In this document: piece after piece, positions 1 through 8,729 of the stretch
Numbering within the stretch: the stretch's first letter is position 1
Layout: the number at the start of each line of letters is the position of its first letter
NCBI RefSeq assembly: GCF_026421305.1
Contig: NZ_JAPJBQ010000001.1
Coordinates: forward strand, 806,001-870,000
Length of the DNA stretch: 64,000 bases
Direction of reading: 5' to 3'
Source of the DNA: Dyella silvae
Lineage (GTDB): Bacteria; Pseudomonadota; Gammaproteobacteria; Xanthomonadales; Rhodanobacteraceae
Position numbers and translations under genes: made by a program
Notes under the pieces: generated by a model
What the model saw: only the letters and a program-made list of their open reading frames with translations
Databases searched by the model: none
Told to the model about the DNA's origin: nothing

Positions 1-1
1 C

Positions 2-982
2 GGTCTTTATGAGAACGATCAGCTAATCGCTGCGGCGCCGCTTTACCTCAAAGGCAATTCGCACGGCGAGTTCGTGTTCGACTGGAGCTGGGCCAGCGCG
101 TGGGAGCGTGCGGGTGGCGACTACTACCCCAAGCTGCTCAATGCCGTGCCCTATTCCCCCGTACCCGGCCCCCGCCTGCTGGCCGGCACAGGACCGCAGG
201 CACCCGCGCGCCGGGAGGCGCTGGTCTCAGCCATGCGTGCGTTCGCAGAGCGCATGCAGCTCTCTTCGGTGCATGCCAACTTTCTGCGCGATAACGAACT
301 GGCAGCGTTCGACGACCACTGGCTCACTCGTTCCGATGTGCAGTTTCACTGGCATAACCGCAACTACACCGACTTTGCGCAGTTTCTCGGCACGCTCAAT
401 CACAAGAAGCGGAAGAACATTCGCCACGAACGCAACCAGGTCGCCGGCAGCGGTCTGGACATCGGCCTGCACGGTGGCAGTTCACTCAGCACGCAGGAAT
501 GGCGGCGCATCCACGCGCTGTACGAATCCACGTTCGATGCCAAGGGCAATCACGCCGCGTTGACGCGCGAACTCTTCCTCGCGTTTGGCGAAACCCTTGG
601 CGACCATGTGCAAGTGGCTCTTGCGCGACATCATGGCGACATCATCGCCATGGCGCTGTTCCTGCAGAGTCATGACACCTTATACGGCCGCTACTGGGGT
701 GCCGCGATGGATGTACCCGGCCTGCATTTCGAGCTGTGCTACTACCAGGGCATCGAGCATGCGATTCGCCACGGGCTTCAGCGTTTCGAGCCCGGCGCGC
801 AGGGCGAGCACAAACTGGCCCGCGGCTTCCTGCCCGTGCGCACCCATTCGCGCCACTATCTGGTGAACGCCAGCTTTCGCACGGCGGTGCGTGCTGCTTT
901 GGCCCAGGAGGCCGAAGCCATGGACGACTACGCGCGGGAGCTACTGCTGCACAACCCCTACGCGCACGTCCAGAGCCCCTGA
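2..982 (+). CDS. GNAT / peptidogalycan-type protein (DUF482, COG3146), 5' end outside window
   Basis: The reading frame is open from base 2 with no start codon in view, so the N-terminus is missing; a GTG at 74 is internal. The visible 326 residues include PYSPVPGPRLL near residue 50 of the visible part, a basic run NHKKRKNIRHERNQV near residue 135, and later GRYWGAA and FEPGAQGEHKLARGF. These are characteristic of the DUF482 family, a FemAB-like branch of the GNAT acyltransferase superfamily. Members are annotated as peptidogalycan biosynthesis or N-acetyltransferase proteins and their substrate is not established. It ends 4 bases before the stop codon of the convergent serine hydrolase gene. 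Family assignment is from conserved blocks; the function is unknown. Confidence 0.8.
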   Translation, partial: GLYENDQLIAAAPLYLKGNSHGEFVFDWSWASAWERAGGDYYPKLLNAVPYSPVPGPRLLAGTGPQAPARREALVSAMRAFAERMQLSSVHANFLRDNELAAFDDHWLTRSDVQFHWHNRNYTDFAQFLGTLNHKKRKNIRHERNQVAGSGLDIGLHGGSSLSTQEWRRIHALYESTFDAKGNHAALTRELFLAFGETLGDHVQVALARHHGDIIAMALFLQSHDTLYGRYWGAAMDVPGLHFELCYYQGIEHAIRHGLQRFEPGAQGEHKLARGFLPVRTHSRHYLVNASFRTAVRAALAQEAEAMDDYARELLLHNPYAHVQSP

Positions 983-986
983 TTTT

Positions 987-2384
987 CTAGCCAATGGAAA
1001 TGCCGACCACCTTGCCCTCGGCATCCAGCGCTACGCCGAACTGCAGATTGTTTCCGGGCCCGAACTCAATCCTGTAATCGCTCCAGGTCTTGTCCTTGTC
1101 CTGCCGCTGCCCCTTGAAGATGAAGGACGAGGGTTCGCCGAACACTGACAGCTGTTTGGCCAGGCGGCCGGACAAGCCGGCGCTCATCTTTCCTTTCAGC
1201 TTGTCGCCGAACAGGGAGAGATCCTCGTTCCCTCCTTGCAACTGGGCAAAGACTTTGCGCGTTACTGCCGTTGTTGCCGGGTTTTCGCCGGCAGCAGACG
1301 TGCGGGCCGCCGTGGCAATGTCCGGATACAGCGCTTCGAACGTCGACGTCACCAGCATCTGGCCGGGCTCGGGATTATCGCCGGAGTTGGTGAACGCGAT
1401 GATCTGAATGCCCTGCTTGGGGAAGTACTGGTTCGACGTCGTAAAGCCGAACGAACCGCCGGTATGGCCAACGCGCGGCTGATCGTCCAGCGAATCGATG
1501 AACAGGCCAAGACCATAATCCGTACTGCCCTGCACGGGTGTCGTCATCAACGCATAGTCCGCGGGACGAATGACCTTTCCGCTGCGGAGCGCCACGTTCC
1601 AGCGTTCCAGATCGTCCACCGTGGACACCAGATTCCCCGCCGCCCAGCCCACCGTGGCATGGATGACCGGCGCAGGCTCCAGCTTTCCTTCCGTGTGGCG
1701 ATAGCCCTTCGCCATGCCCGGCAGGCGTGACTCGTCGGCGACGGTGTATGTGTGAGTCATGCCGGCTACCGTCAGCAGATGCGTCTTCACGTAGTGCTCG
1801 TAGGACTCGTGCGATGTCACCTCAATCACCCGGCCCAGCAATGCATAGCCGGTGTTGGAGTACGACCAGCGGCTGCCCGGTGGAAAATCCAGCGGCTTGT
1901 CCTTGATGCGAGCCATCAGTTGGCCGAACGTCGCTGGCTTGACCGCCCATGGCTCGACATCCGGTCCATCCAGATATTCCGGCATGCCACTGGTGTGCGA
2001 CATCAACTGTTTCAGCGTCACTTCCTTCGCGTGCGGCGCGTCCGGCAGGTAAGTGGTCAGCGTGGCGTTGATGTCGAGTTTCCCGGCCTCTTGCAACTGC
2101 AAGATGGCAGCGACCGTGAATTGCTTGGTGATCGAACCAATCTCAAACCAGGTATCCAGCGTGGCAGGCAGACGGCGCTCCCGGTCGCGATAGCCATAGG
2201 CCTGGCTGAAGACCAGCCGCCCATCCTTGTAGATCGCCATGACGGCGCCCGGCGTACCCGTACGCTGCAACAGTGCGCCTGCGTCGGTGTCGATGCGTTT
2301 GGCGGTGGCCGGATCGAGGGCGTTCGCAACGGCCGGCGCCAACGCAACTAGCAACAACGAGGAGACCAGGGCAAACAGGCGCAT
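987..2384 (-). CDS. secreted serine hydrolase, class C beta-lactamase fold
   Basis: The 465-residue protein starts with a Sec signal peptide (hydrophobic residues 3-20, likely cut after the Ala-Asn-Ala at 20-22). The penicillin-binding/class C beta-lactamase motifs are present: SITK at 84-87 (nucleophile Ser and general-base Lys), YSN near 172, and HTGG near 307 in place of the KTG motif. Around 100 residues follow as a C-terminal extension. Such proteins act in the periplasm as esterases, D-amino-acid peptidases or beta-lactamase relatives. The HTGG motif argues for an esterase or peptidase rather than a resistance enzyme, but the substrate cannot be read from sequence. It is convergent with the upstream DUF482 gene and divergent from aat. 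Confidence 0.88.
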   Translation of the reverse strand: MRLFALVSSLLLVALAPAVANALDPATAKRIDTDAGALLQRTGTPGAVMAIYKDGRLVFSQAYGYRDRERRLPATLDTWFEIGSITKQFTVAAILQLQEAGKLDINATLTTYLPDAPHAKEVTLKQLMSHTSGMPEYLDGPDVEPWAVKPATFGQLMARIKDKPLDFPPGSRWSYSNTGYALLGRVIEVTSHESYEHYVKTHLLTVAGMTHTYTVADESRLPGMAKGYRHTEGKLEPAPVIHATVGWAAGNLVSTVDDLERWNVALRSGKVIRPADYALMTTPVQGSTDYGLGLFIDSLDDQPRVGHTGGSFGFTTSNQYFPKQGIQIIAFTNSGDNPEPGQMLVTSTFEALYPDIATAARTSAAGENPATTAVTRKVFAQLQGGNEDLSLFGDKLKGKMSAGLSGRLAKQLSVFGEPSSFIFKGQRQDKDKTWSDYRIEFGPGNNLQFGVALDAEGKVVGISIG

Positions 2385-2493
2385 CGTCGTCCATCCATGG
2401 CTGAAAGAGGTGCGCCATCCTAATCACAGCGACATACCATTAGCATGTGTCCCGCGGCTCTCACCCTGCCCCCGGTATCCGTACCCGCTCTCA

Positions 2494-3225
2494 ATGATTC
2501 GACTACCCCTGCTCGATACGACCAAGCCGGACCATTTTCCCGATCCGCGCAAGGCGCTGATGGACCCGAATGGCCTGCTGGCCTTCGGTGGCGATCTATC
2601 GCCCAGACGGTTGTTGGCGGCCTACGCACAGGGCATCTTCCCCTGGTTCAATGAGGACGAGCCTCTGCTGTGGTGGTCACCCGACCCTCGTTGCGTGTTT
2701 CACACAGCGTTGCTGAAGGTCAACCGCAGCCTGCGGCGCCGGCTGGCCGAGGTGTCATGGCGGGTCACGGTGGATCACGCCTTCCGCGACGTAGTGGAAG
2801 CCTGCGCGGCGCCGCGGCCCGGCCAGGCGGGCACCTGGATCGTGCCGGCCATGATTGGTGCGTACACCCACCTGTACGACATGGGGCACGCGCACAGTGT
2901 CGAAGTATGGCAAGACGATCAGTTGGTAGGCGGCATCTATGGCATCGCCGTTGGCCGCCTGTTTTGCGGCGAATCCATGTTCAGCCGCGAGAGCGGTGGA
3001 TCGCGGGTTGCGCTGACTGCGCTTGGCCAGCTGCTGCAGCACTGGGACTTTCCCCTGATCGACGCCCAGGTCACCAATGCCCACCTGCTTCAGCTAGGCG
3101 CGGTGGAATATCCCCGCACCGAGTTTCTGCGCATGGTGGCCCAGCTGGCCCACCTGCCAGGTCAACCCGGCAGCTGGGCCGGGTTCACCCATCTGGCGCA
3201 ACTGCCCGGGTTACGCGGCAGCTGA
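2494..3225 (+). CDS. aat: leucyl/phenylalanyl-tRNA--protein transferase
   Basis: The 243-residue protein transfers Leu or Phe from aminoacyl-tRNA onto proteins with N-terminal Lys or Arg, marking them for ClpAPS degradation (N-degron pathway, cytoplasm). Family blocks are YAQGIFPW (44-51), WWSPDPR (60-66), a central HSVEVW, and GGIYGIAVGRLFCGESMFS. Length is typical. The ATG at 2494 is chosen because it gives the usual N-terminus (LPLLD, then FPDP and GLLAFGGDL); no strong Shine-Dalgarno is visible. The frame is open further upstream, but that part has no family similarity. The last 15 bases overlap the convergent hydrolase gene. Confidence 0.96.
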   Translation: MIRLPLLDTTKPDHFPDPRKALMDPNGLLAFGGDLSPRRLLAAYAQGIFPWFNEDEPLLWWSPDPRCVFHTALLKVNRSLRRRLAEVSWRVTVDHAFRDVVEACAAPRPGQAGTWIVPAMIGAYTHLYDMGHAHSVEVWQDDQLVGGIYGIAVGRLFCGESMFSRESGGSRVALTALGQLLQHWDFPLIDAQVTNAHLLQLGAVEYPRTEFLRMVAQLAHLPGQPGSWAGFTHLAQLPGLRGS

Positions 3226-3849
3226 ACGACGCTGTTTGGCGGCACGGTAGGACTCGAGAATGGTCTCGCGTACCGGTGACTCTCCGGTAGCCAGCACGTG
3301 TAGCCATTCGGTCGTACTCAACACCGCAGCGAACCGCGACTGCTCCACCACGCTGAACACGCGATGGATTTCTTCCGCAGTCGCGTAACCCGCATGATTG
3401 GCATAGGAGACGGACCCCGAGGCGTCGTGCACAAACTCCACCTGCATGCCGCGATCGAAGGCGTGTTTGATCGTGGTGTCGTTGCAGTTGTGCGTCATGT
3501 AGCCCACCACGGTAAGCGTGTCGATGTCATGTGCGACCAGCCAATCGGCGAGGCCGGTTTCGCTGAACGCACTCGGCAGCGGCTTCTGGAAGAACGCATC
3601 GCGATGGCGCTTATCCACCGTTTCATGCAAGCGCCAGCCGTCAGTACCCTGTGCGAACGCCGGCGCATCGGCGGGCGAGTGTTGCTGGATCACGATCACC
3701 GGCACACCGGCGGCCGTAGCGGCATCCATGACGCGGCCGATGTTGGCCAGCGACTGCGACGGCGGCGGGTATTCGATCTGCAGGTTGCCGGTGAAGTACT
3801 CGTTCTGCACATCGATCACGATAAGGGCGCGGCGCGGCTTCTGGGACAT
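3211..3849 (-). CDS. isochorismatase-family cysteine hydrolase
   Basis: The 212-residue protein carries the Asp-Lys-Cys triad of the isochorismatase-like hydrolases: D13 in ALIVIDVQNEYF, K89 in FFQKPLPSAF and C122 in GYMTHNCNDTTIKHA. Members cleave amides or vinyl ethers (nicotinamidase, ureidoacrylate hydrolase and others); the substrate here is not identifiable. The ATG at 3849 is preferred over upstream in-frame starts because AGGAG lies about 7 bases before it and homology begins there. It is divergent from a GlxA-type AraC regulator 114 bases away, a common pairing in which the regulator controls the hydrolase. Confidence 0.88.
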   Translation of the reverse strand: MSQKPRRALIVIDVQNEYFTGNLQIEYPPPSQSLANIGRVMDAATAAGVPVIVIQQHSPADAPAFAQGTDGWRLHETVDKRHRDAFFQKPLPSAFSETGLADWLVAHDIDTLTVVGYMTHNCNDTTIKHAFDRGMQVEFVHDASGSVSYANHAGYATAEEIHRVFSVVEQSRFAAVLSTTEWLHVLATGESPVRETILESYRAAKQRRSAAA

Positions 3850-3963
3850 GGCACAACTCCTGTCGGGTGAAAAGGTGTGCACATGGTGCCCGCCGGCACT
3901 CTTGCGAACGAGTGGCCCGAAGGACAATATTCGATGGTATCGGGCCACGCAGGAAACATCGCC

Positions 3964-4932
3964 ATGAAGTGCATTCGCATCGCCGTGGTTGCCTTCGAGG
4001 GCATCCTGCCCTTCCACTTGTCCGTGCCGTGCGCGGTATTCCAATATCCGTCGCCGGGCCAATCCTCTCCGTTTCGGGTACGCGTGTGCTCGGCCGAAGG
4101 TCCGCAGATCAGCACATCCGCTGGCTTCACCATCGGCACGCCCTACGGCATGGAAGAACTGGCGCGCGCTGACCTGATTGTGGTGCCTTCGTGGCGCGAT
4201 CCTGCAGAATCGCCGCCCGCCGCTTTATTGGCGGCGCTGCAGCGCGCATCGCGGCGTGGCACCCGTATCGTCGGGTTGTGCCTGGGCGCATTTGTACTCG
4301 CCTACGCAGGTCTGCTCGATCATCGGCGTGCCGCCACGCACTGGGGCTGGTCACAGGAGCTGGCGGAGCGATTCCCCGAGGTCGAGGTCGACGCCGACGT
4401 GCTGTATATCGACGAAGGTGCCGTCGTGACCTCGGCCGGCGCAGCGGCCGGCATTGATTGCTGCCTGCACCTGGTGCGCCAACTGCTTGGCAGCGAAGTA
4501 GCAAACCGCATCGCACGCCGGATGGTCGTGTCGCCGCTGCGCCGGGGTGGCCAGGCCCAGTTCATCGAGCAACCGCTACCGGAGATGCCCGCCGACCGGC
4601 GGCTGGCTCGCTTGCTGGAGAACGTGCAGCGACACCTGCACGAGGATCACCACCTCGACGACATGGCGACCAAGCTGGCGATGAGCCGGCGCAGCTTCAC
4701 CCGGCATTTCCGTCAGCTCACCGGCAGTAGTTTCGGCGACTGGTTGCTTACCCAGCGATTGAGCCAGGCTCAACGCTTGCTGGAGACAACCAGCATGCCA
4801 TTGGAGCGCATCGCGCAAAGCATCGGCCTCGGATCGCCGGTCACGCTGCGCCAGCATTTTCAGCGGGCGTATCGCACCTCGCCGGCCAATTACCGTCGCA
4901 GCTTCAACGCGGCGCGGGCGGAAGCCGGCTAA
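3964..4932 (+). CDS. GlxA-type AraC-family transcriptional regulator (DJ-1/PfpI + HTH)
   Basis: The 322-residue regulator has an N-terminal class I glutamine-amidotransferase/DJ-1-like domain (about 1-190) with the elbow motif GLCLGAF, and a C-terminal AraC double helix-turn-helix (about 215-315; MATKLAMSRRSFTRHF and ERIAQSIGLGSP). The N-terminal domain usually senses a small ligand rather than acting as an enzyme. The start at 3964 is preferred because MKCIRIAVVAFEG matches the domain edge; in-frame codons back to 3877 look non-coding. It lies divergently next to the isochorismatase-like hydrolase, its most likely target together with its own gene. Confidence 0.87.
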   Translation: MKCIRIAVVAFEGILPFHLSVPCAVFQYPSPGQSSPFRVRVCSAEGPQISTSAGFTIGTPYGMEELARADLIVVPSWRDPAESPPAALLAALQRASRRGTRIVGLCLGAFVLAYAGLLDHRRAATHWGWSQELAERFPEVEVDADVLYIDEGAVVTSAGAAAGIDCCLHLVRQLLGSEVANRIARRMVVSPLRRGGQAQFIEQPLPEMPADRRLARLLENVQRHLHEDHHLDDMATKLAMSRRSFTRHFRQLTGSSFGDWLLTQRLSQAQRLLETTSMPLERIAQSIGLGSPVTLRQHFQRAYRTSPANYRRSFNAARAEAG

Positions 4933-4983
4933 GGGACGCTGACAAAACCCGATAGCACCAACGAGGCCCCCGTGTTTCGGGTC

Positions 4984-5661
4984 TCACTGCACAAGGAAAC
5001 CCCATGCCTTCAACAGCTCGTGCACGCCGTTGATGACGAACTGCACGCCAATGCACACCAGCAAAAAACCCATCAGCCGGGAAAGCGCGTCGATGCCCGT
5101 TTCGCCGAGGAAATGCATGATCCTGGTGGCGCCGCGCATGCAAACCCAGAACACCAATGCGAACAGCAGAATGGTGGTCACTACCACCACATGCACCATG
5201 GGCGTCAGCGCGCCCCCGGGAATTCCAGCGGCCGCACTGATGATGAAGGCGATGGTGCCGGGGCCGGTTGTGCACGGCATGGTGAGCGGAATGAAGGCAA
5301 TGTCCTGCAGTTTGGTCGTGTGCTCCTGCGAAGCCATTTCCGCCTGCACTTCGTCTTCTTTTCCATGCGCGGGAGGAAACAGCATGCCGAAGCCGATGTA
5401 CGCCACAATCAGGCCGCCCGCCAGGCGCAGGCCGGGAAGGGAAATACCAAATCCGCTCATGACCGCGTTGCCGGCGTAGAAACAAATCAGCAACACGATG
5501 CTCACATAGATCGTCGCGCGATTGATCTGCCGGTTACGTTCTGCCTCGGGGTAACGGCCGGTCAGTGCCAGCAGCACCGTGGCGCTGGTGATCGGGTTGG
5601 CAATGGGCAAAAGTCCCAGCAACCCGAAACCTACGTAATCGAGGAAGGCGTGCATGGGCAT
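4984..5661 (-). CDS. MarC/SnatA family integral membrane protein
   Basis: The protein of about 225 residues has six hydrophobic segments and the MarC family pattern: NPITSATVLLALT near the N-terminus, a central PLTMPCTTGPGTIAFII, and a C-terminal GFLLVCIGVQFVINGV. MarC proteins sit in the inner membrane. E. coli YchE (SnatA relative) has been linked to amino-acid export, while MarC itself has no proven role. Two in-frame ATGs, at 5661 and 5655, are equally possible; neither has a clear ribosome-binding site. The acidic-Lys insert GKEDEVQAEMASQEH is a cytoplasmic loop. It is the last gene of a minus-strand series starting at the DUF350 gene, though co-transcription is uncertain. Confidence 0.85.
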   Translation of the reverse strand: MPMHAFLDYVGFGLLGLLPIANPITSATVLLALTGRYPEAERNRQINRATIYVSIVLLICFYAGNAVMSGFGISLPGLRLAGGLIVAYIGFGMLFPPAHGKEDEVQAEMASQEHTTKLQDIAFIPLTMPCTTGPGTIAFIISAAAGIPGGALTPMVHVVVVTTILLFALVFWVCMRGATRIMHFLGETGIDALSRLMGFLLVCIGVQFVINGVHELLKAWGFLVQ

Positions 5662-5719
5662 CCGTTCTCGCGCGGGAAGCCCATAGCCTACCCCCATGCA
5701 TGCCCGCAGAGAAGCGTTT

Positions 5720-6829
5720 CTACGCCGGCTGAAACAGGTGTGGCACGAAGCAACTCGTGTTGCGGGTGATGCGATCAGCATCCTCGCGTATGCCCATGCC
5801 GACTGCCGTGTGCCCCACCACCCACGAGCCCACCAATGCATGACGGTTGTCGTAAACGGGCAGCGGTGCAAATGCCTGGTAGATGCAGGACTCATCCGTA
5901 GCGGGACCCGCGTCGCCACGATCGAGCACGATGACACCCGCGCCCTCCCTGCCCCAGCACGGCTTGCGTACCGCCATGCCATCGATGGCGTCGCGCCGTC
6001 GGCTGGCCGGCAACAGATTGGGATGCCCGGGAAAGAACTCCCATAACAACGGCAGAATCGCTTTGTTCGACAGCAGCATCTTCCATGCCGGCTCGATCCA
6101 GCGCAGCCGCACGTCAGGCAAGTGGGCCGCAAACGATTCGGCGAGCATCCATTCCCACGGATACAGTTTGAACATCCGCTCGATCGGATTGTTTTCCATA
6201 TCGATGAAGTCGCGCCCCGACCAGCCTACCTGCTCGATATCCAACGCCGTCGTGCGATGCCCGGCCTGCATGCAGGTGTCGAGCAGATAGTCGGTGGTTA
6301 CCGCATCTTCGGTGTTGTCATAGCACGCAGCGAAATGCACGTGAGATACGTTGGGCCACACCTTCCATCGTTCGACCAGCGCCTCGTGGATCGCGTTGAA
6401 CTGATCCATGTCGGGCGCGACGTCCTGCAACCAATACCATTGCGCCACCGATGCTTCGAACAGCGCCGTGGGTGTATCCGCGTTGTATTCAAGCAGACGC
6501 GGCGGAGCGCTACCGTCATAGACCAGATCCATGCGGCCGTAGAGCGCGGGCTCGCGATCCCACCAGCTGCGCTCGACCAGCGTGGCCGCGCGGGTGTCGA
6601 GACCAAGCTCGGCATATCGCCCGGCGCGTACGATCCGGTCCACCGCCTCCAGGCATAGCGCGTGCAATTCGTTGGTGGCGGCTTCGATCTCATCGATCTC
6701 CCGCGCTTCGAACACGTAACGCGCGTCCTCTCGCCAGTAGGGCTGCCCATCGATGGTATGAAAAGCAAAACCCAGCGACTCGAGCCGCGTACGCCAGTCG
6801 GCGCGTGGCACGCATGTTTCGCGGCGCAT
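5720..6829 (-). CDS. glutathionylspermidine synthase-like ATP-grasp protein (YjfC/YgiC type)
   Basis: This 369-residue protein matches the C-terminal synthetase domain of glutathionylspermidine synthase, without the amidase domain. Blocks include PALYGRMDLVYDG, LLEYNADTPTALFEA, HFAACYDNTEDAVTTDYL, a central NPIERMFKLYPWEW, and the ATP-grasp element AVRKPCWGREGAGV. E. coli paralogues YgiC and YjfC have this architecture. They have not been shown to make glutathionylspermidine, so the ligase substrate is open. Its ATG shares one base with the stop of the DUF1190 gene (TGATG). That coupling plus the DUF350 gene reproduces the E. coli yjfL-yjfM-yjfC order. Family assignment is firm; the reaction is inferred. 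Confidence 0.92.
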   Translation of the reverse strand: MRRETCVPRADWRTRLESLGFAFHTIDGQPYWREDARYVFEAREIDEIEAATNELHALCLEAVDRIVRAGRYAELGLDTRAATLVERSWWDREPALYGRMDLVYDGSAPPRLLEYNADTPTALFEASVAQWYWLQDVAPDMDQFNAIHEALVERWKVWPNVSHVHFAACYDNTEDAVTTDYLLDTCMQAGHRTTALDIEQVGWSGRDFIDMENNPIERMFKLYPWEWMLAESFAAHLPDVRLRWIEPAWKMLLSNKAILPLLWEFFPGHPNLLPASRRRDAIDGMAVRKPCWGREGAGVIVLDRGDAGPATDESCIYQAFAPLPVYDNRHALVGSWVVGHTAVGMGIREDADRITRNTSCFVPHLFQPA

Positions 6830-7305
6830 CAGCTGCCTCGCGCGGAAACGCGGCCGCTCGAGCCGAAGCCGCCACGCGTACCCAGCTCGACCGACTGCGG
6901 CCCGCCGGCGAAGCCGCCCATCGGCACGCTACGCGCTGCCGAACCCAGGGTGCGTCCCGCCCCGGGATCAGAAGCACCGCCACGTCCGTCACTGCGATAC
7001 CACGGCCCGTAGTAATACAGGGCGCCATGACCGGTGGAGCCGACCTGGTTATCGATCTCGCATTGACCGGTGGAGTAGTCGTGCACGCAGTCTTCCAGCG
7101 AGCCGTAGCGATTGCGCTGCACATCGTGGCCGCCACTGAACATCGACAGCCCCACCACCGCCGCACCGCCCAGCGCGAGCAAAGGCACCGCCATGGAGCG
7201 CTTTTGTGGCCGCAGTGCCGAAGCGCTGAAGTGCGCGTCACGCCGGGGCGTGGTGCCGGCATAGTGTGGCGTTATCGGGTTATCAGGTTTGCGCGGAGAA
7301 TTCAT
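6829..7305 (-). CDS. DUF1190 (YgiB/YjfM-like) membrane-anchored protein
   Basis: The 158-residue protein has one hydrophobic segment (about 38-57), then a DUF1190-like pattern: GSLEDCVHDYSTGQCE, comparable to the paired-Cys EDCxxxxxxGQC segment of E. coli YgiB, a Gly/Ser-rich low-complexity middle, and a closing TRGGFGSSGR like the TRGGFGES of YgiB. It is shorter than YgiB (about 220 residues) and lacks the lipobox Cys. Its place between DUF350 and the glutathionylspermidine-synthase-like gene supports the call. The biochemical role of the family is unknown. Similarity is recognised by motif, not by alignment. Confidence 0.75.
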   Translation of the reverse strand: MNSPRKPDNPITPHYAGTTPRRDAHFSASALRPQKRSMAVPLLALGGAAVVGLSMFSGGHDVQRNRYGSLEDCVHDYSTGQCEIDNQVGSTGHGALYYYGPWYRSDGRGGASDPGAGRTLGSAARSVPMGGFAGGPQSVELGTRGGFGSSGRVSARGS

Positions 7306-7311
7306 GGCGAG

Positions 7312-7713
7312 TTACCACGTCATCGCCGCGGCATTGATCAGGCCCACGCCGATCGCCACAGCGGCCGCAAGCACGGCGACGGCGCGATTGTCTTCTTCGA
7401 CGTGCCTGGCCAGATCATGGATGACCAAGCGCACGGCACTGTGTGCCAGCCATTGCACGACCATGGCCACCACGCCCCACAGCGCGAGGTCCGCGAGACT
7501 GACGCTATGCGCGATGGCACTGACCAGAGGCGCCACGAAACCGATCAGCGCACCCGCCAGACTGATGGCCGCCGCCTGATTGCCATGACGGATCAACAGC
7601 ATCTCGCGCTGAGGCGTGAGCCAGATATGCACCGTGCAAAACACTGTGAAAAACAGAACGCCAAGCCCAAAGTACGCCGCGAACGCTGGCAGCGTGGAAA
7701 AGTCCGGCCACAC
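7312..7713 (-). CDS. DUF350 (YjfL-like) inner-membrane protein
   Basis: The 133-residue protein is almost entirely hydrophobic, with four predicted membrane helices. The family-like segments are ISLAGALIGFVAPLVSAI, WGVVAMVVQWLAHSAVRL and the terminal AAVAIGVGLINAAAMTW; a short charged loop HDLARHVEEDN precedes the last helix. The start is a GTG at 7713 preceded by GGGGA at a suitable distance; no ATG is available. It is the first gene of the DUF350-DUF1190-GSP-synthase-like operon, with 6 bases to the next gene. The family has no established function. Confidence 0.85.
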   Translation of the reverse strand: MWPDFSTLPAFAAYFGLGVLFFTVFCTVHIWLTPQREMLLIRHGNQAAAISLAGALIGFVAPLVSAIAHSVSLADLALWGVVAMVVQWLAHSAVRLVIHDLARHVEEDNRAVAVLAAAVAIGVGLINAAAMTW

Positions 7714-7797
7714 GGTGCTGTCCCCTGTCGATACGCCTGCTGCAGGCGCCGCCTCAGTTTAGCGTGAAGGTGGCTGGCGCCGTCCAGCCGTTCGCAG

Positions 7798-8616
7798 TCA
7801 GTCCGGTTCCATGCCATCCACGCCGATCACTTTCAGCGCGTCGTAATGTTCCAGAAACAAAGCGACGATCTGCGGATCGAGCTGCCCGCCGGCTGCATTG
7901 CGCAGATAGTCCAGTACTTCTGGCTCGGGCCACGCGTGTTTGTAGACGCGTGGAAAACTCAAGGCGTCCCACACGTCCACCACGCTGAAGATACGCGCGG
8001 CCAGTGGGATAGCCTCGCCGCTCAGGCCGCGTGGATAACCGGTGCCATCCCAGCGCTCGTGATGGGCATAGGGGATATCGATAGCGGAACGCAGAAAGGC
8101 GGTGCGCATCAGCAGGTCCCTGCCCAGAACGGGATGCGTGCGCATCACTTCTGTTTCGTCCGCCGTCAGTGGGCCAGGTTTGATCAGGATGGTATCCGGC
8201 AAGGCCAGCTTGCCGATGTCATGCAGCAGCGCACCGAAACGCACGTGCCGCAGCGCATCGCCGTCGAGGCCCGCATGGCGGGCCAGCGCTACAGTCATGC
8301 GCATCACGCGCTCGGAGTGATCGCGCGTTTCCTTGTGGCGCACATCCATCGCCGACACCAGCGCCCGCAACGATTGCTCGTTGCCGTTGAGCAGCATGTG
8401 ATTGAGGCGATCCAGACGGCGCACGTCGCGGCCGATCAGCCAGTACAACAGCAGCCCGGTGCACAGCACATAGAAGCTGCCCTTGACGGTGTGCAGCATG
8501 CTCAGCGTGTGCTTATCGTAGCCGAGCGAAAACAGCAGGCGATCCGAAAAGAACACCCACACCCACGCGAGCAACATGTAGATAGCGGCAATGCGAACTT
8601 GCGGCTTGAGCGTCAC
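7798..8616 (-). CDS. membrane HD-GYP domain protein (putative c-di-GMP phosphodiesterase)
   Basis: The 272-residue protein has two N-terminal membrane helices (about 8-27 and 42-62) and a cytoplasmic HD-GYP domain (about 85-260). Metal-ligand and signature motifs are present: RDHSERVMR, HDIGKLALPD (HD pair) and HHERWDGTGYPRGLSG. HD-GYP enzymes hydrolyse cyclic di-GMP, and this one looks intact. It has no sensor domain beyond the short membrane part. The start is a GTG at 8616 with GGGAGG just before it. With the GGDEF-EAL protein at the other end of the window it is one of two c-di-GMP proteins here. Confidence 0.9.
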   Translation of the reverse strand: MTLKPQVRIAAIYMLLAWVWVFFSDRLLFSLGYDKHTLSMLHTVKGSFYVLCTGLLLYWLIGRDVRRLDRLNHMLLNGNEQSLRALVSAMDVRHKETRDHSERVMRMTVALARHAGLDGDALRHVRFGALLHDIGKLALPDTILIKPGPLTADETEVMRTHPVLGRDLLMRTAFLRSAIDIPYAHHERWDGTGYPRGLSGEAIPLAARIFSVVDVWDALSFPRVYKHAWPEPEVLDYLRNAAGGQLDPQIVALFLEHYDALKVIGVDGMEPD

Positions 8617-8729
8617 CCAACCTCCCCCACCGCAGACGCAGGGAACGATTCATCTGCGGACTTAACGACACCCCGAGCATACCCGCAGAATGGCGTGCCG
8701 TAAGCGCTACTGGCTCACGCCCGGGGGTA

